From: an uncultured Eubacteriales bacterium
GTDB taxonomy: Bacteria > Bacillota > Clostridia > Oscillospirales > CAG-272
Direction: 5' to 3'
Assembly: GCA_934373635.1 (NCBI GenBank)
Contig: CAKROZ010000001.1
Location: 248,001-312,000, forward strand
DNA length: 64,000 bases
Positions 10,023 through 17,699 of this stretch are shown piece by piece. The position numbers and the translations under genes were made by a program. Below the pieces are notes generated by a model, which saw only the letters and a program-made list of their open reading frames with translations, ran no database searches and was not told the DNA's origin. How positions within the stretch are numbered: position 1 is the first letter of the stretch; the number at the start of each line of letters is the position of its first letter.

Positions 10023-10051
10023 ATTATAGCACGGCTTTCGACATTTGTCAA
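10023..10051 (-). promoter_or_regulatory. Consensus sigma-A promoter of the AbrB-like gene
   Basis: On the minus strand, a perfect TTGACA (10046-10051) and TATAAT (10023-10028) lie 17 bp apart. Transcription would start near 10016, leaving a leader of about 105 nt before the ATG at 9911. The spacer between this gene and spoIIIAA shows no obvious sigma-A promoter for the sporulation operon, which in relatives depends on sigma-E. Confidence 0.85.
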
Positions 10052-10134
10052 GGGATTCTTTCAAAAAATTTCCAATTTTATGTTAAATTTTGTAAAAGCG
10101 AGAAAATCTGAGAAAAAACGGGAGGAAACACGGT

Positions 10135-11025
10135 ATGCTTGAGCGGATCTTGCCCCTTCTTCCGCGGGATATGCGGGAGGAGATCTCGCATATTTCGGCA
10201 TCCTCCCGCACGTTTTCCGACACTCTCGCGGAAATTCGCCTTCGCGCGGGCGGGGTCTCCTCTCTCGTCGTCGGGGGGAGGAACCTTCCTTTACATACAA
10301 GAGTGGGGGAGGAGGAGACGGAGCGGATCCTCGCGAAGCTCTGCCACGGTTCTCTGTATGCCTACCGTGACAGGATCGCGGACGGGTATCTCCCGATGGA
10401 GGGCGGGATCCGCGTCGGTGTCGCGGGACAGGCAAGGTACGAGGGAGGGGAAGCCGTCGGTGTCGCGAACATCGGCACGCTGGTCTTTCGCATCCCGCAC
10501 AAGGTGTCGGACGGTGCGGAGGAGTTGTATACCGCCTTTGTCGGACGGTGCCGCACAGGGATGCTGATCTATTCGCCCCCCGGAGTCGGGAAGACCACCG
10601 CCCTCCGCGCCCTCGCCGCCCGCCTCGGGAGCGGGAGGGGCGCCCGCCGCGTTGTCGTCATTGACGAGCGGGAGGAATTCGACCCCGAGGATTACCGCCA
10701 CGCGACCGTCGACCTTCTCCGCGGCTATCACAGAGCGCGGGGTATCGAGATCGCGACCCGCACCCTCTCGCCCGAGGTCCTGCTCATCGACGAGATCGGC
10801 GGGGAGGCGGAGGCGCGCGCCATGCTCGGCGTTCTCGGCGCGGGCATCCCCTTCGTCGCCACAGCACACGCCGCCACCTATGAGGAGGTGTGCGGGAAGG
10901 GGAATCTCGCGGCGTTTTTCGAAGCCCGCGTTTTCGATCTCTTCGCGGGACTCGAGCGGACGGGGGGACAGGTCGTCTGCCATATCACGGGAAGGGAGAG
11001 GGAACCTTGCGCTATCTCGGAATGA
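10135..11025 (+). CDS. spoIIIAA: Stage III sporulation protein AA (secretion-type ATPase)
   Basis: First gene of the spoIIIA operon. SpoIIIAA is a cytosolic AAA/secretion-type ATPase made in the mother cell; it powers the SpoIIIA-SpoIIQ channel that links mother cell and forespore. The 296-residue product has Walker A SPPGVGKTTALRAL near residue 146 and Walker B EVLLIDEIG near residue 215, followed by the conserved ATAHAATYEEV segment. The N terminus (LERILPLLPRDMR) and the GYLPMEGGIRVGVAGQA motif are family hallmarks. ATG follows GGGAGG with good spacing. The next gene overlaps its 3' end, so translation is coupled. Confidence 0.95.
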   Translation: MLERILPLLPRDMREEISHISASSRTFSDTLAEIRLRAGGVSSLVVGGRNLPLHTRVGEEETERILAKLCHGSLYAYRDRIADGYLPMEGGIRVGVAGQARYEGGEAVGVANIGTLVFRIPHKVSDGAEELYTAFVGRCRTGMLIYSPPGVGKTTALRALAARLGSGRGARRVVVIDEREEFDPEDYRHATVDLLRGYHRARGIEIATRTLSPEVLLIDEIGGEAEARAMLGVLGAGIPFVATAHAATYEEVCGKGNLAAFFEARVFDLFAGLERTGGQVVCHITGREREPCAISE

Positions 11026-11483
11026 TTCTGATCTTTCTTGCCGCCTACGGAATTTCCCGCGCCGTCTCGCAGGGCTATCGGCGGAGACTCGCCGAAGGGG
11101 AGGGGTTTCGCGCTCTGCTATTATTTATGAAGGGAGAGCTGTCCCGATATGCCCGCCCCGTCAACGAGTGGTGCCGTCTCTTTTCCGATGAGGCACTTGA
11201 GCAAAACGGCTTTCTTCCGCGGCTTCGCGCGCACGGCGACCTTGCCGTGGCGTACAGAGAGGCGACACTCTCGCTCGGAGAAGAGGAAAAAAAGATCCTC
11301 GCCCCTCTCTTTTCCTCCTTCGGGAGCGCTTACCGACAGGAGGAGCTCGACTCGCTCGCCGCGGCGGAGAACGCCCTCGCGGGGCTTCTCGCCACTCGGG
11401 CGGAGGAGCTTTCCCGCACCGAGCGCGCGGTGAAAACCGTCACCGCCGCCGCGGCGCTTACCCTCGTTCTTCTGTTATTATAG
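11007..11483 (+). CDS. spoIIIAB: Stage III sporulation protein AB
   Basis: A 158-residue membrane-anchored protein of the SpoIIIA complex. An N-terminal transmembrane helix (GMILIFLAAYGISRAVS) is followed by a cytosolic helical domain (FMKGELSRYARPVNEWC) and a C-terminal hydrophobic segment (AAAALTLVLLLL). This resembles the GspF-like fold known for SpoIIIAB. I choose the TTG at 11007, which overlaps the last 19 bases of spoIIIAA and has GGGAGAGGGA just upstream. The ATG at 11022 is an alternative that would remove five residues. The length is close to the family norm of about 170. Confidence 0.9.
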   Translation: MRYLGMILIFLAAYGISRAVSQGYRRRLAEGEGFRALLLFMKGELSRYARPVNEWCRLFSDEALEQNGFLPRLRAHGDLAVAYREATLSLGEEEKKILAPLFSSFGSAYRQEELDSLAAAENALAGLLATRAEELSRTERAVKTVTAAAALTLVLLLL

Positions 11484-11515
11484 GTCGGTATTTTCATTAT
11501 TTCGGAGCGGAAACC

Positions 11516-11710
11516 ATGGACATTGCACTCATCATGAAAGTCGCGGGCATCGGGATGATCGTCACGGTCGCCTGCCAGATTTTGAACAAAGCGGGAAGAG
11601 ACGAGCAGGCGACCCTTCTTTCCCTGACGGGCATTGTCGTCGTTCTGCTTCTTTTGATCGGAGAGATCGGGACGCTCTTCGCCACGATAAGAGAGGTGTT
11701 CGGCATTTGA
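11516..11710 (+). CDS. spoIIIAC: Stage III sporulation protein AC
   Basis: A 64-residue, two-helix membrane protein that matches SpoIIIAC in length and in the pattern MKVAGIGMIVTVACQIL, NKAGRDEQA, then a second hydrophobic helix. ATG follows GGAGCGGAAA. Its stop overlaps the TTG start of the next gene. It is part of the sigma-E-driven engulfment channel in relatives. Confidence 0.93.
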   Translation: MDIALIMKVAGIGMIVTVACQILNKAGRDEQATLLSLTGIVVVLLLLIGEIGTLFATIREVFGI

Positions 11711-12090
11711 ACTTTCCCGAGCTTTGCGGCGCCGCCCTCCTGCTTGCCGTCTGCGCCTTCACGTTGCGGGAGTTCGGATGGCGGGGCACGCCCGTTTTCG
11801 TCACCTTCGGGGTGCTGTTGCTTTTGCGCACGGTGTTTCTTTCGGCAGTCCCCATCTTCCGCTTTCTCTCCTCGCTCGGCGCGGATGCTACCCTCGAGGG
11901 GACGGCATCCGTCGTTCTGAAGATCCTCGGCATCGGCTATCTCACCTCTCTGACCGCGGGAGTCTGTCGCGGGCTCGGGGAGGGGACGCTCGCCTCCGCC
12001 GTGGAGACGGCGGGACGGCTCGGGGTGCTTCTTCTCGCGCTTCCGTTTTTCGAGCGGCTCATCACCTACGCGTCGGAGACACTCGCATGA
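11707..12090 (+). CDS. spoIIIAD: Stage III sporulation protein AD
   Basis: A 127-residue polytopic membrane protein with about four hydrophobic segments, fitting SpoIIIAD in position and length. The start is a TTG that overlaps the TGA of spoIIIAC, a typical translational coupling. The next gene starts inside its stop codon. It presumably acts with SpoIIIAC/AE in the mother-cell membrane around the forespore. Confidence 0.9.
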   Translation: MNFPELCGAALLLAVCAFTLREFGWRGTPVFVTFGVLLLLRTVFLSAVPIFRFLSSLGADATLEGTASVVLKILGIGYLTSLTAGVCRGLGEGTLASAVETAGRLGVLLLALPFFERLITYASETLA

Positions 12091-13241
12091 GGCGGCGAGT
12101 TCTCTTTGCGCTTCTCTTTCTTCTGCTCCTTGCCACCTTTTCGCTCGGCGTCTCGGCGGAGGAGGGGGAGAGGGAAGCGTCGCCCCCGACGACCGAGGCG
12201 GGCGGGAGCCTCGGGGAAAGCACGGACGCCCTTCTCGAGGAATTCCGTACCCTCCTTCCCGAGGGCTTTACCCCCGATGTCACCGATGCCGCCGCCCTCG
12301 GCGAGACGGTCGGCGCGCGCTCCTTCTTTGCCGCGATCCTCTCTGCTGCGGAGGGCTCACGCGGGGAGGTTCTTTCCTTCTTTTTCCTTCTTCTCGGTGC
12401 CGCTCTCTTTTTTTCACTGGTCGGCGTGCTCCGCGACGGCATGACGGGCGCCCTCGGCGAGGTATGCGAGGCGGCAGTCTGCGCCGTTCTTGCCGTCACC
12501 GTCTTCCTGCGGCTCCGCAGTGTGACGGAGGAGACCGTCGCGGTATTGGCCGACGCGGGACGTTTCTTCGGCGGGCTGTTGCCCTTTTTCGGCACCGTCA
12601 CGCTGGCGGGCGGAGGGACGGGAAGTGCCGCCACACAGGCGGTGACCATGGAGCTGACGCTTTCGACACTGACCGCGCTGACCGACGGCGTTCTGCTCCC
12701 CATCTCCTCGGCGATGTTTGCCTTCGGGCTTCTCGACGCCATCGGCTCGGGGAGCGGGAGCCTTTCCTCCCTGACGGGGAGTCTTCGTCGCGCCTTTTTA
12801 TGGCTGCTCGGCATCGTGACCTCGGTCTTTGCCGCCGCCCTCTCCTTACAGAGCGTGATCTCCGCCGCCGCGGATTCCGCCGCCATGCGCGCCGCGAAGG
12901 TTGCCGCCTCGGATATGATCCCCCTCGTCGGCGGGACGGTATCTGGTGCTCTTGCCGTCGCCACGAGCGGACTTCTCTATGTCAAGAGCACCGTCGGCGT
13001 CACCTCGATCGCGGCGCTCCTCTTTCTCGCGCTCCCGTATCTTGTGCGTCTGCTCCTCTATCGCGCCGCCTTCGGCATCGTGATCGGTTTTCTCTCCTAT
13101 ACGGGGGCGAAGACGGGGGAGCGCACCTTCACCGCCTTCCGCTCGGCGCTCGATGCCCTGACCGCTCTCACGGCGTTTTCTCTTCTTCTTTATATTTTTG
13201 AGATCGTATGCTTTATGAAATGCGGGGTGGCGATCGGATGA
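12087..13241 (+). CDS. spoIIIAE: Stage III sporulation protein AE
   Basis: A 384-residue polytopic membrane protein. I place the start at the ATG (12087) that overlaps the TGA of spoIIIAD; the open frame runs further upstream but only in antiparallel-looking sequence. The N terminus is a signal peptide (MRRRVLFALLFLLLLATFSLGVSAEE). After an acidic extracytoplasmic segment come about six to eight transmembrane helices, with SpoIIIAE-like patches such as GSLRRAFLWLLGIVTSVFAAALSLQ and LVGGTVSGALAVATSG. It is a core membrane component of the SpoIIIA channel. It overlaps spoIIIAF by an ATGA. Confidence 0.93.
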   Translation: MRRRVLFALLFLLLLATFSLGVSAEEGEREASPPTTEAGGSLGESTDALLEEFRTLLPEGFTPDVTDAAALGETVGARSFFAAILSAAEGSRGEVLSFFFLLLGAALFFSLVGVLRDGMTGALGEVCEAAVCAVLAVTVFLRLRSVTEETVAVLADAGRFFGGLLPFFGTVTLAGGGTGSAATQAVTMELTLSTLTALTDGVLLPISSAMFAFGLLDAIGSGSGSLSSLTGSLRRAFLWLLGIVTSVFAAALSLQSVISAAADSAAMRAAKVAASDMIPLVGGTVSGALAVATSGLLYVKSTVGVTSIAALLFLALPYLVRLLLYRAAFGIVIGFLSYTGAKTGERTFTAFRSALDALTALTAFSLLLYIFEIVCFMKCGVAIG

Positions 13242-13699
13242 AGGGCTATCTTGTCGGTGTCGTCGCGGTCGCGGCGCTCGTTTCTCTCGCCTCTCTCTTT
13301 CTGAAAGGAAAGGAGACCGAGCGCACCGCGAAGATCGCGTTCGGTCTGATCCTGCTCTGCGAGATGCTTCTTCCGCTCTCCGAGCTTCTGCCGACCGTGT
13401 GGGAAAAGCTCGGAGGGGAGATCTCCGTACCGGGGGCAGAGGAGGGAACACCTCTTTACGAAGAGACGGGGGAAAGGGCATTTGCCGACGGCATTGCCCG
13501 CGCCGTCTCGGAGAAATTCGGCATCCCCCGCGAGCAGATCGACGTCCGTCTTGAAAACTTCGATTTTCCGTCGATGCGCGCGGAGAAGATCTTTCTCACC
13601 CTGCGCGGCCGTGGTGCTCTTTCCGACCCGAAGACGGTCGAACGGTATATCACCGAGTCGGGGCTCGGAGACTGTGAGGTGAATTTTGAAATCGGATAG
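13238..13699 (+). CDS. spoIIIAF: Stage III sporulation protein AF
   Basis: A 153-residue protein with two N-terminal membrane helices (YLVGVVAVAALVSLASLFL and IAFGLILLCEMLLPL) and a soluble C-terminal alpha/beta domain of the ring-building type. The ATG at 13238 shares an ATGA overlap with the spoIIIAE stop and follows GGGGTGG. A start ten codons upstream (13208) is possible but reads into the overlap without a better ribosome site. The gene overlaps the start of spoIIIAG. Confidence 0.88.
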   Translation: MKGYLVGVVAVAALVSLASLFLKGKETERTAKIAFGLILLCEMLLPLSELLPTVWEKLGGEISVPGAEEGTPLYEETGERAFADGIARAVSEKFGIPREQIDVRLENFDFPSMRAEKIFLTLRGRGALSDPKTVERYITESGLGDCEVNFEIG

Positions 13700-14111
13700 C
13701 AAGCTCTTCGCCCTTCCGAAGTCGAAGAAGGGCATCGCCGCGGCGATCCTGTGCCTTGCCGTCGGCATCCTGCTGCTCGCGTTTTCGGGGAGTGCGGGAA
13801 AGAATACGAAGGACACCGCCCGCGAGGACGATCTCGCCGCCTATCTCGACGCCCTCGAGGAGGAGACGGCGGCGCTCTGCTCCTCGGTGCGCGGGGTGGG
13901 GAAGTGCCGCGTCATGATTACCCTCTCCGCTGGGGAGGAGACGGTCTACCGCGGCGGCACGAAGATCGGGACGACGCCCCCGCGCGTGCAGTCGGTCACG
14001 CTCGTCTGCGACGGCGGGGATTCCGACCGCGTGAGGCGGGAAATGTCCGAGATGCTCTCCGCCCTTTTCGATATCGGAGAAAATCGTGTCACCGTCCTGA
14101 AATTAAAATAG
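13686..14111 (+). CDS. spoIIIAG: Stage III sporulation protein AG (short form)
   Basis: A 141-residue single-pass membrane protein starting at a TTG that overlaps spoIIIAF. It has a basic N terminus, one transmembrane helix (IAAAILCLAVGILLLAF) and a C-terminal ring-building motif (GVGKCRVMITLSAGEETVY, then VLKLK at the end). In Bacillus, SpoIIIAG forms the large extracellular ring of the channel. The protein is clearly shorter than the usual 190-230 residues: the variable loop inside the ring domain is nearly absent, leaving only RGGTKIGTTPPRVQSV. The termini are intact, so this looks like natural shortening and not truncation. Confidence 0.87.
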   Translation: MKSDSKLFALPKSKKGIAAAILCLAVGILLLAFSGSAGKNTKDTAREDDLAAYLDALEEETAALCSSVRGVGKCRVMITLSAGEETVYRGGTKIGTTPPRVQSVTLVCDGGDSDRVRREMSEMLSALFDIGENRVTVLKLK

Positions 14112-14181
14112 AAAAGCGGAATATCCGCAGGTCTTTCGGCATAGGTATTAGTAGTAACAAATCAAAAGGAGAGAGCATACA

Positions 14182-14739
14182 ATGAAAACCGAAAAAGTCA
14201 AGAAATTCTTCGTCTCGAAAGCGGGTAGGAGCGTCATCATCATCAGCGCCGTGCTTCTCATCGGGCTGGCAGTCTACCTGAACTACCGCTGGTTCTACGA
14301 TCCGATCGGTGCGATCGGCTACGGGGGCAACAACATGTCGGATAAGCAAGACGACACGACGAAGACGAACGGAGAGGGACAGGGAGAGACGGAAAAGGAT
14401 TACTTCACCGCCACCGCTCTGACCCGCAGCCAGTCCCGTGACGAGGCGCTCGACGTTCTGAAACTCGTGACCGAGAGTGCCGATGCGAACGAAGAGGCGA
14501 AGGCAGATGCCGCCGCACAGATCTCGAAGATCGCCGTCGACATTCAGAACGAGGCGAACATCGAGACGCTCGTAAAGGCGAAGGGCTATGAAGAGTGCGT
14601 CGCGGTCATCGCGGACGGCGGCGTCACCGTCATCGTGAAGGCGGAGTCTCTTCAGGCGAGCCAGGCGGCGCAGATTTTCTCCATCGTCTACGAGACGACG
14701 GGAATCTCCCCCGAAAAGGTGAGCGTTGTCACCAAATAA
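14182..14739 (+). CDS. spoIIIAH: Stage III sporulation protein AH
   Basis: A 185-residue single-pass membrane protein whose C-terminal domain normally pairs with forespore SpoIIQ. The N terminus has the typical pattern of a basic start, a transmembrane helix (SVIIISAVLLIGLAVYL) and NYRW. The C-terminal half (AQISKIAVDIQNEANIE... VIVKAESLQASQAAQI) matches the SpoIIIAH ring-building domain. ATG follows AAAAGGAGAG. It is separated from spoIIIAG by 70 bp and is the last gene before a terminator. Confidence 0.93.
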   Translation: MKTEKVKKFFVSKAGRSVIIISAVLLIGLAVYLNYRWFYDPIGAIGYGGNNMSDKQDDTTKTNGEGQGETEKDYFTATALTRSQSRDEALDVLKLVTESADANEEAKADAAAQISKIAVDIQNEANIETLVKAKGYEECVAVIADGGVTVIVKAESLQASQAAQIFSIVYETTGISPEKVSVVTK

Positions 14740-14755
14740 CCGAAAAAACGCAAGG

Positions 14756-14790
14756 AAAAGGCGGGAATTTTGCAAAATCCCGCCTTTTTC
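14756..14790 (+). terminator. Terminator of the spoIIIA operon
   Basis: GGCGGGA..TTTT pairs with AAAA..TCCCGCC around 14760-14784 with one bulged base. A T-run follows. It lies 17 bases after the spoIIIAH stop. Confidence 0.88.
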
Positions 14791-14823
14791 TTATAGAAAT
14801 CCGATGAAATTTGCAATTTTCGA

Positions 14824-14852
14824 TTGACGAACTCCGAAAAATATGCTACAAT
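14824..14852 (+). promoter_or_regulatory. Sigma-A-like promoter of asd
   Basis: TTGACG (14824-14829) and TACAAT (14847-14852) with a 17-bp spacer, about 30 bases before the ATG of asd. Confidence 0.75.
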
Positions 14853-14882
14853 ACAGAAAAACTTCCGAGAAAGGCTACATTC

Positions 14883-15965
14883 ATGGAAAAACTCAAAGTC
14901 GGCATCATCGGTGCCACAGGTATGGTCGGTCAGCGCTTCGTGCTGTTGCTTACAAATCACCCGTACTTCGAGCTGACGGCGCTCGTCGCGGGTCCCCGTT
15001 CGGCGGGGAAGACCTACGCCGAGGCGATTGAGGGACGTTGGAAAATGACGCTTCCTCCGCCCGAGGACGTGATGAAAATGCGGGTGATCTCCTCCGACGA
15101 CGTGGAGACGGTCGCCTCTCTTGTCGATTTTGTCTTCTGCGCCGTGAACCTTCCGAAGGACGAGACCCGCGCGCTCGAGGAGCGGTATGCCCGCGCGGAG
15201 ATTCCCGTCGTCTCCAACAATTCCGCCAACCGTTGGACGCCCGACGTGCCGATGGTGATTCCCGAGATCAACCCGGAGCATCTCGCGGTCATCGAGGCAC
15301 AGCGCGCCCGCCTCGGGACGACGCGCGGCTTCATCGCCGTGAAGCCGAATTGCTCGATCCAGTCTTATGTCGGCGCACTGGCGCCTCTCAGAAAATACGG
15401 GATCTGCAAGGTTGCCGTCACCACCTATCAGGCGATCAGCGGCGCGGGGAAGACCTTCCGCGAATGGGAGGAGATGGTGGATAACGTCATCCCGTACATC
15501 GGCGGAGAAGAGGAGAAGAGCGAAAAGGAGCCTCTCCGCGTCTTCGGTGAGGTGAAGGAGGGGAAGATCGTCCCCGCGGAAAGCCCCGTCATCACCGCGC
15601 AGTGCCTTCGCGTTCCCGTCACCGACGGTCATATGGCGGCGGTGTTCGTTTCCTTCGATCAAAAGCCCTCGAAGGAGGAGATTCTCGAGGCGTGGCGCAC
15701 CTATGAGGGAGCGCCGCAAGCACTCGGGCTTCCCTCCGCCCCCGCGCATTTTCTGACCTATTTTGAGGAAAATGACCGTCCCGCGACAAGAACCGACCGC
15801 GATCTTTACGGCGGCATGGGCATCTCGCTCGGCAGACTCCGCGAGGACAGCGTGTTCGATTATAAATTCGTCGGACTTTCACACAATACCCTGCGCGGCG
15901 CGGCAGGCGGCGCGGTTCTGATCGCGGAGCTCCTCTACCGCAAGGGATATCTTACGAAAAAGTAA
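14883..15965 (+). CDS. asd: Aspartate-semialdehyde dehydrogenase, archaeal/fungal type
   Basis: A 360-residue cytosolic enzyme that reduces aspartyl phosphate to aspartate semialdehyde with NADPH, a branch point for lysine (and diaminopimelate), methionine and threonine. The N-terminal nucleotide fold reads VGIIGATGMVGQRF. The catalytic cysteine is in KPNCSIQ. The form PNCSIQSYVGALAPL, and the KTYAEAIEGRW segment after the first Rossmann strand, belong to the archaeal/fungal-like branch and not to the common bacterial branch. The ATG at 14883 is chosen because it starts the Rossmann fold and lies just after a good promoter; an upstream in-frame start would place it inside the promoter. In sporulating relatives the lysine branch also supplies dipicolinate. 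A LysR gene follows 40 bp downstream. Confidence 0.9.
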   Translation: MEKLKVGIIGATGMVGQRFVLLLTNHPYFELTALVAGPRSAGKTYAEAIEGRWKMTLPPPEDVMKMRVISSDDVETVASLVDFVFCAVNLPKDETRALEERYARAEIPVVSNNSANRWTPDVPMVIPEINPEHLAVIEAQRARLGTTRGFIAVKPNCSIQSYVGALAPLRKYGICKVAVTTYQAISGAGKTFREWEEMVDNVIPYIGGEEEKSEKEPLRVFGEVKEGKIVPAESPVITAQCLRVPVTDGHMAAVFVSFDQKPSKEEILEAWRTYEGAPQALGLPSAPAHFLTYFEENDRPATRTDRDLYGGMGISLGRLREDSVFDYKFVGLSHNTLRGAAGGAVLIAELLYRKGYLTKK

Positions 15966-16005
15966 AGGAAAGTGTCCGAAGGAGCTTCGGAAAGGAGAAA
16001 AAAGC

Positions 16006-16902
16006 ATGGGAGCGTCGAAATATAAGGTGCTTCTCACCGCGGTGGATCTCGGTTCGTTTTCCGCCGCGGCGCAGAAGCTCGGTTATACCCAGTCGGGACT
16101 GACCCATATGATGAATACGCTGGAGGGGGAGGTTGGTTTTCCCATCCTTCAGCGCGGCTATTACGGTATCAAGCTCACCCCAGCGGGGGAGCGTCTGATC
16201 CCGCGCATCCGCGCGCTCGTCAACTGCGAGGACGCGCTCGAAAACGAGATCGATATCGTCCGTTCCTACGGGGACAAGGTGATCCGCATCGGCGCCTTCT
16301 CGAGCATTGCGGAGACGTGGCTTCCGACCATCGTTCAGCGGCTCGAGAAGGAGATCCCCGGCGTGACCGTGAACATTCAGACGGGCACGGTCGCCGAGGT
16401 GTTCGGCGGGCTCGAGGAGGGGCGCTTCGATCTCTGCTACGGGAGCCGCAACCCGAAGTATAATTTCCATTGGATTCCCCTCTTCACCGACCGCTTTTTC
16501 GCCGTTCTGCCGAAGGATTATCCCACCGAGGGGGAGGAATTTCCCATCTTGGGCTTCAACGGCACGAAGTTTCTGATGCCGGGACTCGGCTTTGACGACG
16601 ACATCGGCGCGGTTTTCGCGGAGCGGGGCGTCCGCCCCTTCGTCACGCAGACCTACGTTGACGATCCCGCCATCATTTCGATGGTGGAACACAACCTCGG
16701 CATCAGTATGCTCTCCGAGCTGATCGTCAACGGACGGAAGAACGCCGTGCGCTTCGTCCCCATCGTTCCTGCCGTCTCCCGCACGCTCGCCATCGCGATG
16801 AAGCCGGACAGTACCCCCTCCGTCCCGCAAAAGCGCCTGATCTCCCTGACAAAAGAGTTCGTCAAAGAGTACAAAATCGATATTTTTGGGCATATTGAAT
16901 AA
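16006..16902 (+). CDS. LysR-family transcriptional regulator
   Basis: A 298-residue LysR regulator. The N-terminal winged helix-turn-helix spans about residues 1-65 (DLGSFSAAAQKLGYTQSGLT, then GIKLTPAGERLIP). The periplasmic-binding-protein-like effector domain begins at about residue 90 (VIRIGAFSSIAETWLP). ATG follows GGAAAGGAG. It lies 40 bp after asd in the same direction without a terminator, so the two may be co-transcribed. The ligand and targets are unknown; the link with asd is positional only. Confidence 0.88.
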   Translation: MGASKYKVLLTAVDLGSFSAAAQKLGYTQSGLTHMMNTLEGEVGFPILQRGYYGIKLTPAGERLIPRIRALVNCEDALENEIDIVRSYGDKVIRIGAFSSIAETWLPTIVQRLEKEIPGVTVNIQTGTVAEVFGGLEEGRFDLCYGSRNPKYNFHWIPLFTDRFFAVLPKDYPTEGEEFPILGFNGTKFLMPGLGFDDDIGAVFAERGVRPFVTQTYVDDPAIISMVEHNLGISMLSELIVNGRKNAVRFVPIVPAVSRTLAIAMKPDSTPSVPQKRLISLTKEFVKEYKIDIFGHIE

Positions 16903-16955
16903 AATTCATCCCGATTTTTTGTCATAGCGTACAGTCACATTCGCGGGGATTTCTC

Positions 16956-16984
16956 TTGACTTTTCCTCATAAAAAAGGTATAAT
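16956..16984 (+). promoter_or_regulatory. Sigma-A promoter of the lipoprotein cluster
   Basis: TTGACT (16956-16961) and TATAAT (16979-16984), 17-bp spacer, about 50 bases upstream of the first lipoprotein gene. Confidence 0.82.
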
Positions 16985-17035
16985 GATAATAGCTTAAAAT
17001 ATCTACTCCTATTGAAAGGGGAATCCGGTACGGAT

Positions 17036-17671
17036 ATGAAAAAAATCGTAACTCTCCTGCTTCTTCTCGCGTGCGTCATTTCTCTTGCATCATGTGCACT
17101 TGTTGACGGTACGGGGGCGAAGGACATCTTCTTGCTGTTAAGGTCGTCTGAGATGCCGAGTCGTATCGTTACCGATATTACATATAACGAGAAAGATGAC
17201 GGCAATACCTATGTCGGTCATTATGTCACCGAGGGCGTCGGACAGGATGCCGTTATGACTTATGAATATACTCGTCCCGCACGACTTGATGAAGCGGCGG
17301 AGAGTGAGACCGTCACCGTCAAAGGAACGCTCAGATATAAGGACGGCAAGGTCGGAGAAGGCGATACCTACGTGACGGAAGCGCTCGTTCTTTCTGGAGA
17401 TGCGTTCACGATCACCCGCGATCTTCTCTCCGACGTGAGTCTTTCCGAGGACGGACGTATGCTGACTGCGACGATTGCCGCGGAAAACATCAAGAAGGTT
17501 CTCGGCACCGATCTGAAGACGGACGGTAACATCGCTCTGACCGTCAAGTCGAACGGCACCCACATCACGAACATCAACATTACCTATACCGCACCGAGCG
17601 GCGCTTCCGTCGCGGTGAGAACCTCCCGTTCTTACAACGTGATCAACCTCGACTTCGGCGGAGACGCTTAA
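17036..17671 (+). CDS. Lipoprotein of unknown function, first of three tandem paralogues
   Basis: A 211-residue putative lipoprotein. The signal peptide MKKIVTLLLLLACVISLASC ends at a lipobox (LASC), so Cys20 would be lipidated and the protein held on the outer face of the membrane. The rest is beta-rich, with alternating strands and a final repeat-like segment (NIALTVKSNGTHITNINITY). That segment lines up with the ends of the next two genes, as does the preceding VLGTDLKT. No catalytic or binding motif was recognised. I prefer the ATG at 17036 to a TTG eight codons upstream because it gives a clean signal peptide. Function unknown. Confidence 0.8.
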   Translation: MKKIVTLLLLLACVISLASCALVDGTGAKDIFLLLRSSEMPSRIVTDITYNEKDDGNTYVGHYVTEGVGQDAVMTYEYTRPARLDEAAESETVTVKGTLRYKDGKVGEGDTYVTEALVLSGDAFTITRDLLSDVSLSEDGRMLTATIAAENIKKVLGTDLKTDGNIALTVKSNGTHITNINITYTAPSGASVAVRTSRSYNVINLDFGGDA

Positions 17672-17699
17672 ATCCGCGAAAGACAAGAAAGGATAGATT

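Noticed and set aside
11724..12086. Upstream extension of the spoIIIAE frame inside spoIIIAD
   Set aside because: The extension is Arg/His-rich out-of-frame translation of spoIIIAD; the signal peptide begins at 12087 with an ATGA overlap.
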